Shown in pieces: positions 37,599 to 46,587 of a DNA stretch of 64,000 nt (position 1 is its first letter; each line of letters opens with the position of its first letter). Below the pieces are notes generated by a model. The model did no database searches, was not told the DNA's origin, and saw nothing but the letters and a program-made list of their open reading frames with translations. The translations under genes and the position numbers were made by a program. Origin of the DNA: a gamma proteobacterium HIMB30 (GTDB lineage: Bacteria > Pseudomonadota > Gammaproteobacteria > Pseudomonadales > Litorivicinaceae); contig AGIG01000007.1 of NCBI GenBank assembly GCA_000227525.2, positions 159,987 to 223,986 on the forward strand, read 5' to 3'.

Positions 37599-37644
37599 CC
37601 CACAACTCACCACTTTTTCCCACATCGGAACTCTATTAACCCAC
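37599..37644 (-). promoter_or_regulatory. MraZ operator: GTGGG box ladder
   Basis: On the minus strand, boxes GTGGG (37623-37619), GTGGT (37613-37609) and GTGGG (37603-37599) repeat every ten bases, the spacing known for E. coli MraZ boxes. A fourth GTGGG lies at 37644-37640, 21 bases further upstream and inside the promoter spacer. The boxes sit between the predicted -10 and the mraZ start, or over the promoter, as expected for autorepression. Confidence 0.8.
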
Positions 37645-37658
37645 CTAGAGACAGTCAA
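37630..37658 (-). promoter_or_regulatory. Predicted dcw-cluster (mraZ) promoter
   Basis: On the minus strand the -35 TTGACT (37658-37653) is followed by a 17-base spacer and -10 TAGAGT (37635-37630). Upstream, 37690-37745 is very AT-rich and could act as an UP element. One GTGGG box lies in the spacer. This would give a leader of about 70 bases before mraZ. Confidence 0.6.
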
Positions 37659-37810
37659 ATCATCGATGCACCATTACTCCGAGACATTGAAAATTGATAT
37701 TCAAAGAAAGATTTAAAATATTAAAAAATATAGGAAAATTAATTTGATCAGCAGTTGAAGAAACGCGCAAAAATTCAGTGCTCTGACTTGTGGGGCAAAG
37801 TGGAGAAAAT

Positions 37811-38146
<336 letters not shown>

Positions 38147-38151
38147 CGCGC

Positions 38152-38180
38152 AGTGTCTATGCTCCGGGCTCGTCAGTCAA
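38152..38180 (-). promoter_or_regulatory. rnpB: Possible rnpB promoter
   Basis: On the minus strand, -35 TTGACT (38180-38175), a 17-base spacer and a weak -10 GACACT (38157-38152) place the start about 38146-38145, exactly at the P1 helix. Most of it lies inside the 3' end of rsmI. Confidence 0.45.
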
Positions 38181-39017
38181 TCGGCGATACAAGATTCGTT
38201 TCGGTACTCCAGTGAGTTCAGACGCCAATGCGGCCGCTTTGGATGGCGGTAATGCACGAGCAAGTACACGAAGAATCTGCTCTGCATCAACACTCGATTG
38301 GGTTCGATCAGCACTTGCAGGCCCCACCAGGACAACAAATTCTCCTCGGATCCGATCAGGATTGGCCACAAACCAGGCCGCGCACTGTCCTGCAGCGACA
38401 CGAATCAGTTGTTCATGGATTTTTGTAAGCTCTCGAGCAAACACAACTTTTCGTCCATGAGCTGTCCGATCCAGTCGTTCCGCAAAGTCCACAATACGGT
38501 GTGGGGCTTCGTAAAAAATCAACGTCCCGTCGTAAGATAGCGCGCGCTCAAGCTCTTGCTCGCGCGCACTCGACTTGGTTGATAGAAAGCCAAAGAAATG
38601 GGATGGCGCGGCTGGAAAACCACTCACTGACAGCGCTGCTGTCAACGCCGAGGGACCGGGAACAGGGATCACCTGAAATCCTTTCTCAACGACTCTTTCA
38701 ACAAGCAAACGTCCCGGATCACTAATCCCGGGGGTCCCTGCATCAGAAATAAGGGCTAACGATTGGCCTGACTCGAGCGATTCGATGACTCGATCCGCCT
38801 TCCCCGCTTCGGAATGAGCATTCAGTGAAACCATCCGAGTCGAGACATTCACAAATTTTAAAATCTGGCCGCTCACTCGGGTATCTTCCGCTAAAATCAC
38901 ATCGACACGATCTAAGACATCAATTGCTCTCGGAGAGAGATCAGTCCATTGGCCAATCGGCATTGCGACAACATAAAGCGCTGATGGTAAAGTGATGGCT
39001 TGATCATTTTGCGACAC
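38157..39017 (-). CDS. rsmI: 16S rRNA (cytidine1402-2'-O)-methyltransferase
   Basis: The 286-residue tetrapyrrole-methylase-fold enzyme has LYVVAMPIGQWTDLSPRA, LAEDTR, ALISDAGTPGISDPG and VPGPSALTAAL. I choose GTG 39017, which gives the same length and start alignment as E. coli RsmI; a GTG at 39065 would add 16 non-homologous residues and reach into the lpoA ribosome region. It is divergent from lpoA, with 49 bases between the chosen starts. Confidence 0.95.
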   Translation of the reverse strand: MSQNDQAITLPSALYVVAMPIGQWTDLSPRAIDVLDRVDVILAEDTRVSGQILKFVNVSTRMVSLNAHSEAGKADRVIESLESGQSLALISDAGTPGISDPGRLLVERVVEKGFQVIPVPGPSALTAALSVSGFPAAPSHFFGFLSTKSSAREQELERALSYDGTLIFYEAPHRIVDFAERLDRTAHGRKVVFARELTKIHEQLIRVAAGQCAAWFVANPDRIRGEFVVLVGPASADRTQSSVDAEQILRVLARALPPSKAAALASELTGVPKRILYRRLTDEPGA

Positions 39018-39066
39018 TGTAGGGATCCATTTGTTGTTACGCGTCAAGCCTGCACGAAAACCCACG

Positions 39067-41052
39067 ATGAGAACAAGCGCTTTAGTCGGTCTGGTGTTTA
39101 TCGCCGGATGTCAGCAACAGGTGAAGCCCCCAGTGGTCGAGATCCCTCGCGCGGAGCAGACACCAAAAGCGCCCGAAATGCCTGTTCAGCCGGACGAACA
39201 ACCGCAGATCGATGTATTGCCAAAGCAAATCGATTGGAACCGTGGTTCCCGTGAGATTGCGCGAACCGAAGTATCGCAGACGGGTCGCAACGGTTCCCAA
39301 ACATCTCAACCAGAAGGCGTGATCTCACAGAATCCATCAACGACGATTGAACCGAACGAATCAGAATCTTCAGAAGCAATTGCACTGGCGGTCTTACCCT
39401 CGATCAAGCCGATCGATGAAACACAAGCAATCGCTGCACAACTAACGACGTCGACTGACATTCGCCAACCAGAATCAGATCGTGCGGCCATAACAACCGA
39501 ACGGGCCGATCAGAACCAACTCACAGTCGATGACTCAGTGAGGACAGCAGCTAATGAGTTGGCTGACAATGAGCCTGAACTGGCGATACTGACAATCAAC
39601 GCGATCGACTCAAAATCACTGTCGAGTCCTCAGCGAGCTGAAGTTCTTCGGATGAAAGGAGAGGCATACCGACAACTGAATATGTCGATTGCCGCCCTTC
39701 GTTTCGATGCAGAGCGGTTGCGATATCTCGACGATCAGACACTCAGCACAGCCACACGCAGTATCCTTGAGGCGCTGGCCGAACTGCCCGATCGTTTACG
39801 GCAGGATTTGAGTGCTGGAACTGATCCATTGGCGGGCCTGGCCCACGCATTATCCTTGCGAATGGCTCCGTCCGAAGACGCGATATGGCAGTGGCTTCGG
39901 AAGTACCGGACTCACCCACTGCTTCGCGCGGAACTTCCTGAGTACAGTTTCCTCACCAGCGTCAATCCACCTAAGGACTTCCATGTCACTGTATTACTTC
40001 CGCTGTCCGGGGATCTTGGGAACGCTGGGCGCGCAATCCGTGATGGCATGCTCTATGAATACCAACGGCAGCAATCTGACTTCGGCATTGCGCTGCGGAT
40101 CCTTGATACGGAAAAACTATCAAATACAGAGATGATTGCGATTGGACAATCCACAGAGACAGAATTCATTATCGGCCCGCTGCAAAAAGACAAGGTGGTC
40201 GGATTACTCGAGTCAAAGCCACGCGTACCTGTTCTCGCTCTGAATCGTGTCAAAGCAGATGCACTGGATCTCTCAACGCCATTTTACAGTCTTAGCCTCG
40301 CGATCGAGGATGACGCGCAATCGACCATCAATCATGTCGCGCGCGAGGTGGATCGGCCTCGAGTTTTAGTGTTCCATACTGATTCACCGCTCGGTGAGCG
40401 TGCGGCAAATGCGATTCAGAGCCAACTCACAACGGTTGGCGGCACGTCTGGCGGTCAATTCGCTCTCGATAGCAAAAAACCTGAAACAGCAATCACTGCA
40501 GCGTTTGGGGTGACAGATAGCGACAATAGGCGCCGACAACTATCGAAAGCATTGGGTTTACGCCTCGAACATACCACCAGAATTCGACAAGATATGACTG
40601 CGGTAGTTGTCCATACAGATCCAAAAAGAGCGCAACAAATTCGACCCCTCCTTGATTTCTATTATCTGGATGAGACTCCCGTCTACCTGATCGGTGCCTA
40701 TCGGCCTGACATCAACGAGATTGCTGAAGATCTTCGAAATAGCCAGTTAATGGTCACTCCCTGGGACCTCGGAACAGACGAAAAACAAATGCTGGCGGAT
40801 CGAACAAATGCCCAAGGCGTCTTCGGCTCGCTGGTTGGTATTGGCATTGATGCAGTCCGCATGGCCATGCAACTTGGGTTTGGTGGATCGACCTCGATTC
40901 GAGGACAAACCGGATATCTAACGCTGGGTCCTGACTCAATGATCCATCGTCAACTCTCAACGATTCGGATTACCAATACCGAACAAGTCATTGCGACCGA
41001 CTGGGAGCCTGCGCCCTCTCTGCTGAATCCGGAGTTGCTTCATGCAAACTGA
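39067..41052 (+). CDS. lpoA: Penicillin-binding protein activator LpoA (LppC lipoprotein)
   Basis: The 661-residue outer-membrane lipoprotein has an N-terminal signal ending in the lipobox FIAGC (Cys at about 14), a low-complexity acidic/Q-rich linker, a helical TPR-like domain (about 170-290), and a periplasmic-binding-protein-like C-terminal domain starting at VTVLLPLSGDLGNAGRAIRDG. In E. coli LpoA activates PBP1A. ATG 39067 is chosen because the signal peptide begins there; a TTG 36 bases earlier is in frame. It overlaps the SIS gene by 11 bases. Confidence 0.9.
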   Translation: MRTSALVGLVFIAGCQQQVKPPVVEIPRAEQTPKAPEMPVQPDEQPQIDVLPKQIDWNRGSREIARTEVSQTGRNGSQTSQPEGVISQNPSTTIEPNESESSEAIALAVLPSIKPIDETQAIAAQLTTSTDIRQPESDRAAITTERADQNQLTVDDSVRTAANELADNEPELAILTINAIDSKSLSSPQRAEVLRMKGEAYRQLNMSIAALRFDAERLRYLDDQTLSTATRSILEALAELPDRLRQDLSAGTDPLAGLAHALSLRMAPSEDAIWQWLRKYRTHPLLRAELPEYSFLTSVNPPKDFHVTVLLPLSGDLGNAGRAIRDGMLYEYQRQQSDFGIALRILDTEKLSNTEMIAIGQSTETEFIIGPLQKDKVVGLLESKPRVPVLALNRVKADALDLSTPFYSLSLAIEDDAQSTINHVAREVDRPRVLVFHTDSPLGERAANAIQSQLTTVGGTSGGQFALDSKKPETAITAAFGVTDSDNRRRQLSKALGLRLEHTTRIRQDMTAVVVHTDPKRAQQIRPLLDFYYLDETPVYLIGAYRPDINEIAEDLRNSQLMVTPWDLGTDEKQMLADRTNAQGVFGSLVGIGIDAVRMAMQLGFGGSTSIRGQTGYLTLGPDSMIHRQLSTIRITNTEQVIATDWEPAPSLLNPELLHAN

Positions 41053-41632
41053 CGAGATTCTGGAAGAACGGATCGCAATGCGGATTGCCAAAGCGACGGA
41101 TGCGTTACAGCAAAGTTTCGAACTTGCGCCACGGTTGGTGGCTGCGGCAACACAACTCACCAATTGTATTTTGAATGATGGGAAAATCCTGGTGATCGGA
41201 TCTGGCTCGTCTGCTGCAATCGGTCAAATCTTTGCAACGCATCTGATGCATCGATTTGAACGAGATCGGCCTGGGCTTCCGGCCATTGCCCTAAATGCCG
41301 ATGCGATCACCATGAGCTCCCTGACTGATGAATCCCGTTCAGAAAAGTATTCGCGACAAGTCAAAGCGCTCGGAAAAGCCGGTGATAGCATGTTGATCGT
41401 TTCAGCCACCGGTACACGCTCAAGTTTGGTTCAGTCGGTGATTGCAGCTCACGAGCTGGAATTGCCGGTAATCGCCTTGACTGGCGGTGGTGGTGGTGAA
41501 ATTGCACCATTACTCAATTACGGAGACACAGAGATTCGAGTAAACTCTGACCATCCGACCACGGTTCGCGAACAGCACTTGATGCTCGTGCATTGCCTAA
41601 GCGAATTGATTGATTTACAAATATTTGGCTAA
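41042..41632 (+). CDS. diaA: SIS-domain protein, DiaA/GmhA-like
   Basis: The 196-residue sugar-isomerase-domain protein has the ligand loop VIGSGSSAAIGQIFATHLMHRFERDRPGLP in parts and SATGTRSSLVQ. By position after lpoA and before dolP it corresponds to DiaA, a DnaA-binding initiation factor in E. coli; sequence alone also fits phosphoheptose isomerase. No heptose genes are nearby, so DiaA is preferred. The usual yraN gene between lpoA and this gene is absent. Confidence 0.8.
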   Translation: MQTDEILEERIAMRIAKATDALQQSFELAPRLVAAATQLTNCILNDGKILVIGSGSSAAIGQIFATHLMHRFERDRPGLPAIALNADAITMSSLTDESRSEKYSRQVKALGKAGDSMLIVSATGTRSSLVQSVIAAHELELPVIALTGGGGGEIAPLLNYGDTEIRVNSDHPTTVREQHLMLVHCLSELIDLQIFG

Positions 41633-41647
41633 CTCAAGGAGTTGATG

Positions 41648-42220
41648 ATGCGTTTACCTTTGATCCTGGCAATTCTCACGCTTGGTCTTTTAACAGGCTG
41701 TGCGACAGTCATCGATTCAACCACCGAAGAGCCGATTTCGGATAGCCGAGGCAGTCGGACAGCCGGGCAATTTATCGATGATGAAACAGCTGAAGTGACG
41801 ATTGCAGTGAATCTTAAAAAGGCCTCACCTGAGCTGAAGGTCAGCAACATCAACGTTAAAGTCTACAATGGAGTGGTGTTAATTGCGGGACAGGTTCCGT
41901 CTGAGGATGCACGACAGATCGCCGAAAAAGTGACGTCACAACATCGCGGTGTGGTCCGTGTGATTAATCAGCTCGAGATCGCAGGAAAAGCGACGATTAT
42001 TTCCGAAATCAATGACCTCACCATTTCAACACAAGTCAAAGCACTCGTTCTCAAAGACCTGGGACGCAATGTGTATCAGCGAACCTTGATCACAACCGAA
42101 AACAGTGTGGTCTATGTGATGGGGTTTGTTTCCAGAACCGAAGCGACTGCGCTTGAGAATGTTGTGAGTTCAGTGCGAGGGGTGAAACGAATCGTACGCG
42201 TATTCGAGTATATCGATTAG
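41648..42220 (+). CDS. dolP: BON-domain outer-membrane lipoprotein DolP (YraP)
   Basis: The 190-residue lipoprotein has a signal with lipobox LLTGC (Cys about 18) and two BON domains: one around VKVYNGVVLIAGQVPSEDARQIAEK, the second around ENSVVYVMGFVSRTEATALE. DolP supports outer-membrane integrity and BAM function at division sites. ATG 41648 lies six bases after AAGGAG; the tandem ATG at 41645 is too close. The last four bases overlap the convergent sspB. Confidence 0.9.
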   Translation: MRLPLILAILTLGLLTGCATVIDSTTEEPISDSRGSRTAGQFIDDETAEVTIAVNLKKASPELKVSNINVKVYNGVVLIAGQVPSEDARQIAEKVTSQHRGVVRVINQLEIAGKATIISEINDLTISTQVKALVLKDLGRNVYQRTLITTENSVVYVMGFVSRTEATALENVVSSVRGVKRIVRVFEYID

Positions 42221-42666
42221 TCGTCTGATTTCACGATTCGTAATGCGGGCCGCTCGCGCTTGGGCGGCTCAGATTCCGCAGGAACGTCATCCTGAGCGGG
42301 TTCAAAGGTCGGTGCAGAGACGTCGGTGTGAGGTAATTCGGGCACCCCACCTGGCTCCTGACCGAACGCCATTCCAAGACCTGATTCCTTGCCATAAATC
42401 GCAGTAATTGCACCGTAGGGTAAAACCAAGTCGGTTGGAACCCCACTAAACCGTGTCTGGAACATCAAGCCGAAGTCTGACATCTTCCATGCGTTCAAGG
42501 CCCTCGGCGCAAGATTGAGAACAATTTGGCCATCTTTCACATGCGATTCCGGCACTTCCACACCTGGGTAGAAGCAGTCAACAACCACATAAGGATCCTC
42601 GCCCCCATCGACTATCCAGTCATAAAGAGCACGGATCAAATAGGGGCGCGAGGAACCGAGGGCCAT
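42217..42666 (-). CDS. sspB: ClpXP adaptor SspB
   Basis: The 149-residue protein delivers ssrA-tagged proteins to ClpXP. The substrate-binding domain has RPYLIRALYDWIVDGGEDPYVVVD in pieces, DGQIVLNLAPRA and ITAIYGKESGLGM. After a disordered acidic linker, the C-terminal RPALRIVK motif that docks on ClpX is intact. It follows sspA by three bases. Confidence 0.95.
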   Translation of the reverse strand: MALGSSRPYLIRALYDWIVDGGEDPYVVVDCFYPGVEVPESHVKDGQIVLNLAPRALNAWKMSDFGLMFQTRFSGVPTDLVLPYGAITAIYGKESGLGMAFGQEPGGVPELPHTDVSAPTFEPAQDDVPAESEPPKRERPALRIVKSDD

Positions 42667-42669
42667 AAG

Positions 42670-43305
42670 TTAAGAACGCGGCATTTCCCGTTCGGCCTCA
42701 GACAGACTGGCCTGGAACGCATCCCGGTTAAACATACGATATTGATAATCTTGCAGTCCACGGGTTTGCTTCGGGGGTAATTCGACACCCAAATGTGGGA
42801 GTCGCCATAAAATCGGCGCGACGGTGCAGTCAACAAGTGAAAACTCCTCGCTCATGAAATATGGCATTTCCTCAAAGATTGGAGCGACCGCGACCAATTG
42901 CTCTTTCAGCTCTTTAGCCGCTGATGGTGAGCGCTTGTTATTGCGCTTGGCAGCTTCGATCGTTCGAATCAATGGCGTCCACTCTTTCTCAATCCGATGC
43001 AAAAACATCCGGGCATTGGCGCGCGCCACTGGATAGACAGGCAGTAACGGTGGATGCGGAAAGCGTTCATCCAGATACTCCATCATAATGTTGGGTTCGT
43101 ACAACACCAAATCACGATCAAGCAATGTTGGGAGATTGTTATACGGATTAATCTCTGACACTTCCTCTGGAATGTCATCCGCATCGCAATCAACGATATC
43201 GACAGTGACTCCCTTTTCCGCCAGCACGATCCGTACACGATGGGACATGTGATCCGTTGGATCCGAGAAAAAGGTCATGGTTGAGCGTTTCGTCACAAGT
43301 GACAT
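42670..43305 (-). CDS. sspA: Stringent starvation protein A
   Basis: The 211-residue glutathione-S-transferase-fold protein binds RNA polymerase and lacks transferase activity. It has FFSDPTDHMSHRVRIVLAEKG, NPYNNLPTLLDRDLVLYE and IMMEYLDERFPHPPLLP, matching SspA throughout. The ATG at 43305 has only a distant GGAG; an in-frame ATG at 43278 is a possible alternative. It is transcribed with sspB, after the terminator of petCBA. Confidence 0.93.
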   Translation of the reverse strand: MSLVTKRSTMTFFSDPTDHMSHRVRIVLAEKGVTVDIVDCDADDIPEEVSEINPYNNLPTLLDRDLVLYEPNIMMEYLDERFPHPPLLPVYPVARANARMFLHRIEKEWTPLIRTIEAAKRNNKRSPSAAKELKEQLVAVAPIFEEMPYFMSEEFSLVDCTVAPILWRLPHLGVELPPKQTRGLQDYQYRMFNRDAFQASLSEAEREMPRS

Positions 43306-43333
43306 AAATATTTCAATCTCCGTAAACAGACAA

Positions 43334-43357
43334 AACAGCCGGCGTGAGCCGGCTGTT
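43334..43357 (-). terminator. Intrinsic terminator after petC
   Basis: A ten-base stem AACAGCCGGC / GCCGGCTGTT encloses a four-base loop. On the minus strand it is followed by a T-rich tract, as expected for ending the petABC transcript before sspA. Confidence 0.75.
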
Positions 43358-43381
43358 CGTAGAACTTAGGCTTGGTTGTAC

Positions 43382-44161
43382 TTAATGCACGTCTTTCCAG
43401 TATTCACGCTTCAGCAAGTAAGCAAATACAAAGAAGATCATGATAAACAACAACACGTATATTCCCATGTCGTGGGCTTTCGCTTTCGAAGGCTCTCCGA
43501 CATATTCCAAGAAGTTTACCAGATCGTAGATCAACTGGTCGTATTCAGCTGGCGTCAACTGTCCGGAGCCTTCAACAACTTCTAGAATTCCGCACTGATT
43601 TTCAGTGAGCGGCTGCCCCGAAATTGAATCTGTTTGCACCGTTCCATTCACGCGAATCGGCGCTTCCTTACAGACTGTGCGCTGGACACCCTGAAGTGGC
43701 TCCAGTACGTGCGGCATGCCAACTTTCGGGAATACTTTGTTGTTAACACCCAGTGGGCGCGATGGATCGACATAGAATGTCTTTAGATACGTGTAGATCC
43801 AGTCTGGTGAGCGCTTTCGAGCGACGAGTGTTAAATCAGGGGGCGGTGCGCCGAACCACTCAGCAGCTCCTTTCGATGGCATAGCAATCGTCCCTAAATC
43901 ACCAATCTTCTGATCCGATGGCACAATCGTTTGCACCATCACATCCGTGTCGATACCAAGATCAGCAGCTGTGCGTTCGTATCGTTGATAGCTCAACGAA
44001 TGACAGCCCATACAATAGTGAGCATAGGTCGCGAGGCCTCGTTGAAGCGAGGCTTTATCGTCGTAATCAGGCTGGATGGTTTCGAGCGGGTAGCTGGGTC
44101 CGCCGGCAGCGATAGCGACCGACGAGACCAATGAGAAAATCAGAGTCCATACTAATTTCAT
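43382..44161 (-). CDS. petC: Ubiquinol-cytochrome c reductase, cytochrome c1
   Basis: The 259-residue protein has a signal peptide (about 1-18), a CMGCH haem-binding motif within YCMGCHSLSYQRY, a methionine-ligand region later in the chain, and a C-terminal membrane anchor (MGIYVLLFIMIFFVFAYLL). It passes electrons from the Rieske centre to soluble cytochrome c. It overlaps petB by four bases (ATGA). Confidence 0.96.
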   Translation of the reverse strand: MKLVWTLIFSLVSSVAIAAGGPSYPLETIQPDYDDKASLQRGLATYAHYCMGCHSLSYQRYERTAADLGIDTDVMVQTIVPSDQKIGDLGTIAMPSKGAAEWFGAPPPDLTLVARKRSPDWIYTYLKTFYVDPSRPLGVNNKVFPKVGMPHVLEPLQGVQRTVCKEAPIRVNGTVQTDSISGQPLTENQCGILEVVEGSGQLTPAEYDQLIYDLVNFLEYVGEPSKAKAHDMGIYVLLFIMIFFVFAYLLKREYWKDVH

Positions 44162-45411
44162 TTCGTTACCCTCTCAGGAACAGGTTTCGTCGATTCCCAT
44201 CGGGTATACCAGGGCATCGCAAGGAAGAATAGGAAATAGATCGCCGTCCCTAACTGAGCCAACGCTGTTCGCACTGGTGTCGATGGCAACGCACCTAAAA
44301 TACCCAACATCACAAAGGCGATTGCAAACAACACCAACATGATCTTCGACAGATTGCCCTTGTAACGAATTGAACGGACCGCACTCCGATCAAGCCATGG
44401 CAGAACAAATAAAATCGCAATGGCTGCACCCATGACAACCACACCCCAGAACTTGGCATCAAGGCCAAACATTGGGAACGTGATCGCGCGAAGCATCGCG
44501 TAGAATGGCGTGAAATACCAAACAGGCGCGATATGCTCTGGTGTCTTCAACGGATTCGCCGGTTCAAAATTTGCGTACTCGATGAAGTACCCGCCCATCT
44601 CAGGGAAAAAGAAAATCACCACTGAGAACACAAACAGGAACACCGCGAGACCAGCAACGTCTTTCACCGTGTAATACGGGTGGAAAGCAATTCCATCGAG
44701 TGGTTTACCATTCGCGTCTTTGTTGTCTTTGATGTCAATGCCGTCTGGGTTGTTCGAGCCAACTTCATGCAACGCCAAAATATGGAGTACCACAAGGCCA
44801 GCAATGACCAACGGTAACGCAATGACATGCAGTGCGAAGAAACGATTCAGCGTAATTCCACTGATGAGGTAGTCACCCCGTACCCACTGCGCCAAATCCG
44901 CACCAATCACAGGAATCGCAGAGAACAATGACACGATCACCTGTGCGCCCCAGTATGACATTTGTCCCCACGGCAGCAGATAACCCATGAACGCTTCGGC
45001 CATCAACAGCAAGTAGATTGACATTCCAAAGATCCAGATCAGCTCACGCGGCTTCTGATACGAACCGTACATAATCCCACGGAGCATGTGCAAATAGACA
45101 ACAACGAAGAAGGCAGACGCACCAGTCGAGTGCATGTAGCGAATTAACCAACCCATCTCCACATCACGCATGATGTATTCAACAGAGGCAAACGCACCCT
45201 CAGCACTCGGCTCATAGCTCATTGTCAGCCAAATACCTGTGAGGATTTGATTCACCAACACCACGAGTGCGAGTGAACCGAAGAAATACCAAACATTGAA
45301 ATTTTTGGGTGCCCAGTACTGTGCGAGGTGATTATTCCACGCATCCATAATCGACAGACGCTGATCGACCCAACCGACCAAACCAGTCGCTTCAGTTTTC
45401 CGTAAACCCAT
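44158..45411 (-). CDS. petB: Ubiquinol-cytochrome c reductase, cytochrome b
   Basis: The 417-residue membrane protein has eight or nine predicted helices and four haem-ligating histidines, including YMHSTGASAFFVVVYLHMLRG in pieces and FALHVIALPLVIAGLVVLHI. LPWGQMSYWGAQV, the Qo-site PEWxx-type region (variant APVWYFTPFY) and AEAFMGYLLPW are present. It oxidises ubiquinol and reduces quinone in the Q cycle. It overlaps petA by one base. Confidence 0.97.
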   Translation of the reverse strand: MGLRKTEATGLVGWVDQRLSIMDAWNNHLAQYWAPKNFNVWYFFGSLALVVLVNQILTGIWLTMSYEPSAEGAFASVEYIMRDVEMGWLIRYMHSTGASAFFVVVYLHMLRGIMYGSYQKPRELIWIFGMSIYLLLMAEAFMGYLLPWGQMSYWGAQVIVSLFSAIPVIGADLAQWVRGDYLISGITLNRFFALHVIALPLVIAGLVVLHILALHEVGSNNPDGIDIKDNKDANGKPLDGIAFHPYYTVKDVAGLAVFLFVFSVVIFFFPEMGGYFIEYANFEPANPLKTPEHIAPVWYFTPFYAMLRAITFPMFGLDAKFWGVVVMGAAIAILFVLPWLDRSAVRSIRYKGNLSKIMLVLFAIAFVMLGILGALPSTPVRTALAQLGTAIYFLFFLAMPWYTRWESTKPVPERVTK

Positions 45412-46025
45412 TACGCAGTCTCCTCATCAACACCAATGATCAGCACGTTGTCACTCTCATACGAGTGTGGCGGCACGAGTAAGTTCGTCGGCGCAGGGAC
45501 CGCTTTGTACACGCGTCCGGCTAAGTCAAACTTTGAACCGTGGCATGGACAAAAATAACCACCTTGCCAATCATCACCCAGATCTGGAGCACCGACCTCA
45601 GGGCGGAACTGTGGAGAACAACCCAAATGCGTGCAGATCCCAACTAACACGGCGATTTCAGCATTGATTGCGCGCGCTTCATTAGCGGCATATGCCGGTT
45701 GCTGTGGTTGTTCACTGTTTGGATCCGCGACTTCATTACTGATCGCTTTGAGACTTTCCAACATCTCTGGCGTCCGGCGCAAGATGAAAACTGGCTTACC
45801 GCGCCATTCCGCCCGGATTTGTTCACCCGGCAGGATTTTTGACACGTCGACTTTAACAGGCGCGCCGGCTGCTTTCGCTTTTGCGCTTGGATGCCATGAG
45901 GCGACAAAAGGTGTTGCAACACCAACTGCACCAACAGCGGCCATCGCCGTTGTTGCTCCAACCAGAAATTTACGACGCGAAGTGTTTGCTAGATTCTCCG
46001 CTTCAGATACGACTGCATCACTCAT
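45411..46025 (-). CDS. petA: Ubiquinol-cytochrome c reductase, Rieske iron-sulfur subunit
   Basis: The 204-residue protein has a twin-arginine segment (RRKFLVGATT) that also forms its membrane anchor. The 2Fe-2S ligands lie in CTHLGC and CPCHGS. ATG 46025 has AAGGA seven bases upstream; an upstream in-frame start gives an unrelated extension. It heads the petABC operon, which has a plausible promoter at 46072-46100. Confidence 0.96.
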   Translation of the reverse strand: MSDAVVSEAENLANTSRRKFLVGATTAMAAVGAVGVATPFVASWHPSAKAKAAGAPVKVDVSKILPGEQIRAEWRGKPVFILRRTPEMLESLKAISNEVADPNSEQPQQPAYAANEARAINAEIAVLVGICTHLGCSPQFRPEVGAPDLGDDWQGGYFCPCHGSKFDLAGRVYKAVPAPTNLLVPPHSYESDNVLIIGVDEETA

Positions 46026-46071
46026 TGATGTGTCCTTAGAACGTTGATGGGGGCAAAAATTTGCAGGACAT

Positions 46072-46100
46072 ATTTTAGAGACTGAGGCCAACTCAAGCAA
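46072..46100 (-). promoter_or_regulatory. Possible petABC promoter
   Basis: On the minus strand, -35 TTGCTT (46100-46095), 17-base spacer, -10 TAAAAT (46077-46072), leaving a leader of about 40 bases before petA. Confidence 0.5.
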
Positions 46101-46146
46101 GCGCGTTATAGCCTTTTGATCTAAAAGTCCAAGACGTTATGGCATA

Positions 46147-46171
46147 AAAAAACCCGCAGAGCGGGTTTTTT
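46147..46171 (-). terminator. Intrinsic terminator after rpsI
   Basis: An AAAAAACCCGC / GCGGGTTTTTT hairpin with a three-base loop. It ends the rplM-rpsI transcript on the minus strand; the symmetric A/T flanks make it potentially bidirectional. Confidence 0.85.
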
Positions 46172-46186
46172 CGAATTGGCTGATCT

Positions 46187-46579
46187 CTAGCGCTTGGAGA
46201 ACTGTGGACGCTTACGCGCTTTGCGTAGGCCAACCTTCTTCCGCTCAACCTCACGCGCATCGCGAGTCACGTAGCCGGCGCGGCGTAGATCACCTTTCAA
46301 ATTCTCATCATATTCAACCAGTGCACGCGTGATTCCATGACGAATCGCACCCGCTTGACCTGATGCACCGCCACCTTCAACCGTGATCGTCACATCAAAC
46401 TTCTCGACCATATCAACCAATTCAAGCGGCTGACGAACGACCATACGAGACGTCTGGCGTCCGAAGTAGTCGTCAAGTCCCTTACCATTAATGATGATTT
46501 GGCCAGAGCCTGGACGTAGAAAGACACGCGCTGTGGAAGTCTTTCTCCGGCCTGTTCCATAATTCTGTGTAGTCGCCAT
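46187..46579 (-). CDS. rpsI: 30S ribosomal protein S9 (uS9)
   Basis: The 130-residue protein matches S9: [15 protein letters not shown] at the start, [20 protein letters not shown] in the middle, and the basic tail ending KRPQFSKR, which contacts the P-site tRNA. It follows rplM by eight bases, and a strong terminator comes after it. Confidence 0.98.
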   Translation of the reverse strand: MATTQNYGTGRRKTSTARVFLRPGSGQIIINGKGLDDYFGRQTSRMVVRQPLELVDMVEKFDVTITVEGGGASGQAGAIRHGITRALVEYDENLKGDLRRAGYVTRDAREVERKKVGLRKARKRPQFSKR

Positions 46580-46587
46580 CGTTTATC

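Noticed and set aside
39018..39065. Upstream GTG (39065) for rsmI
   Set aside because: It adds 16 non-homologous residues and reaches to the lpoA start; GTG 39017 gives the family length.
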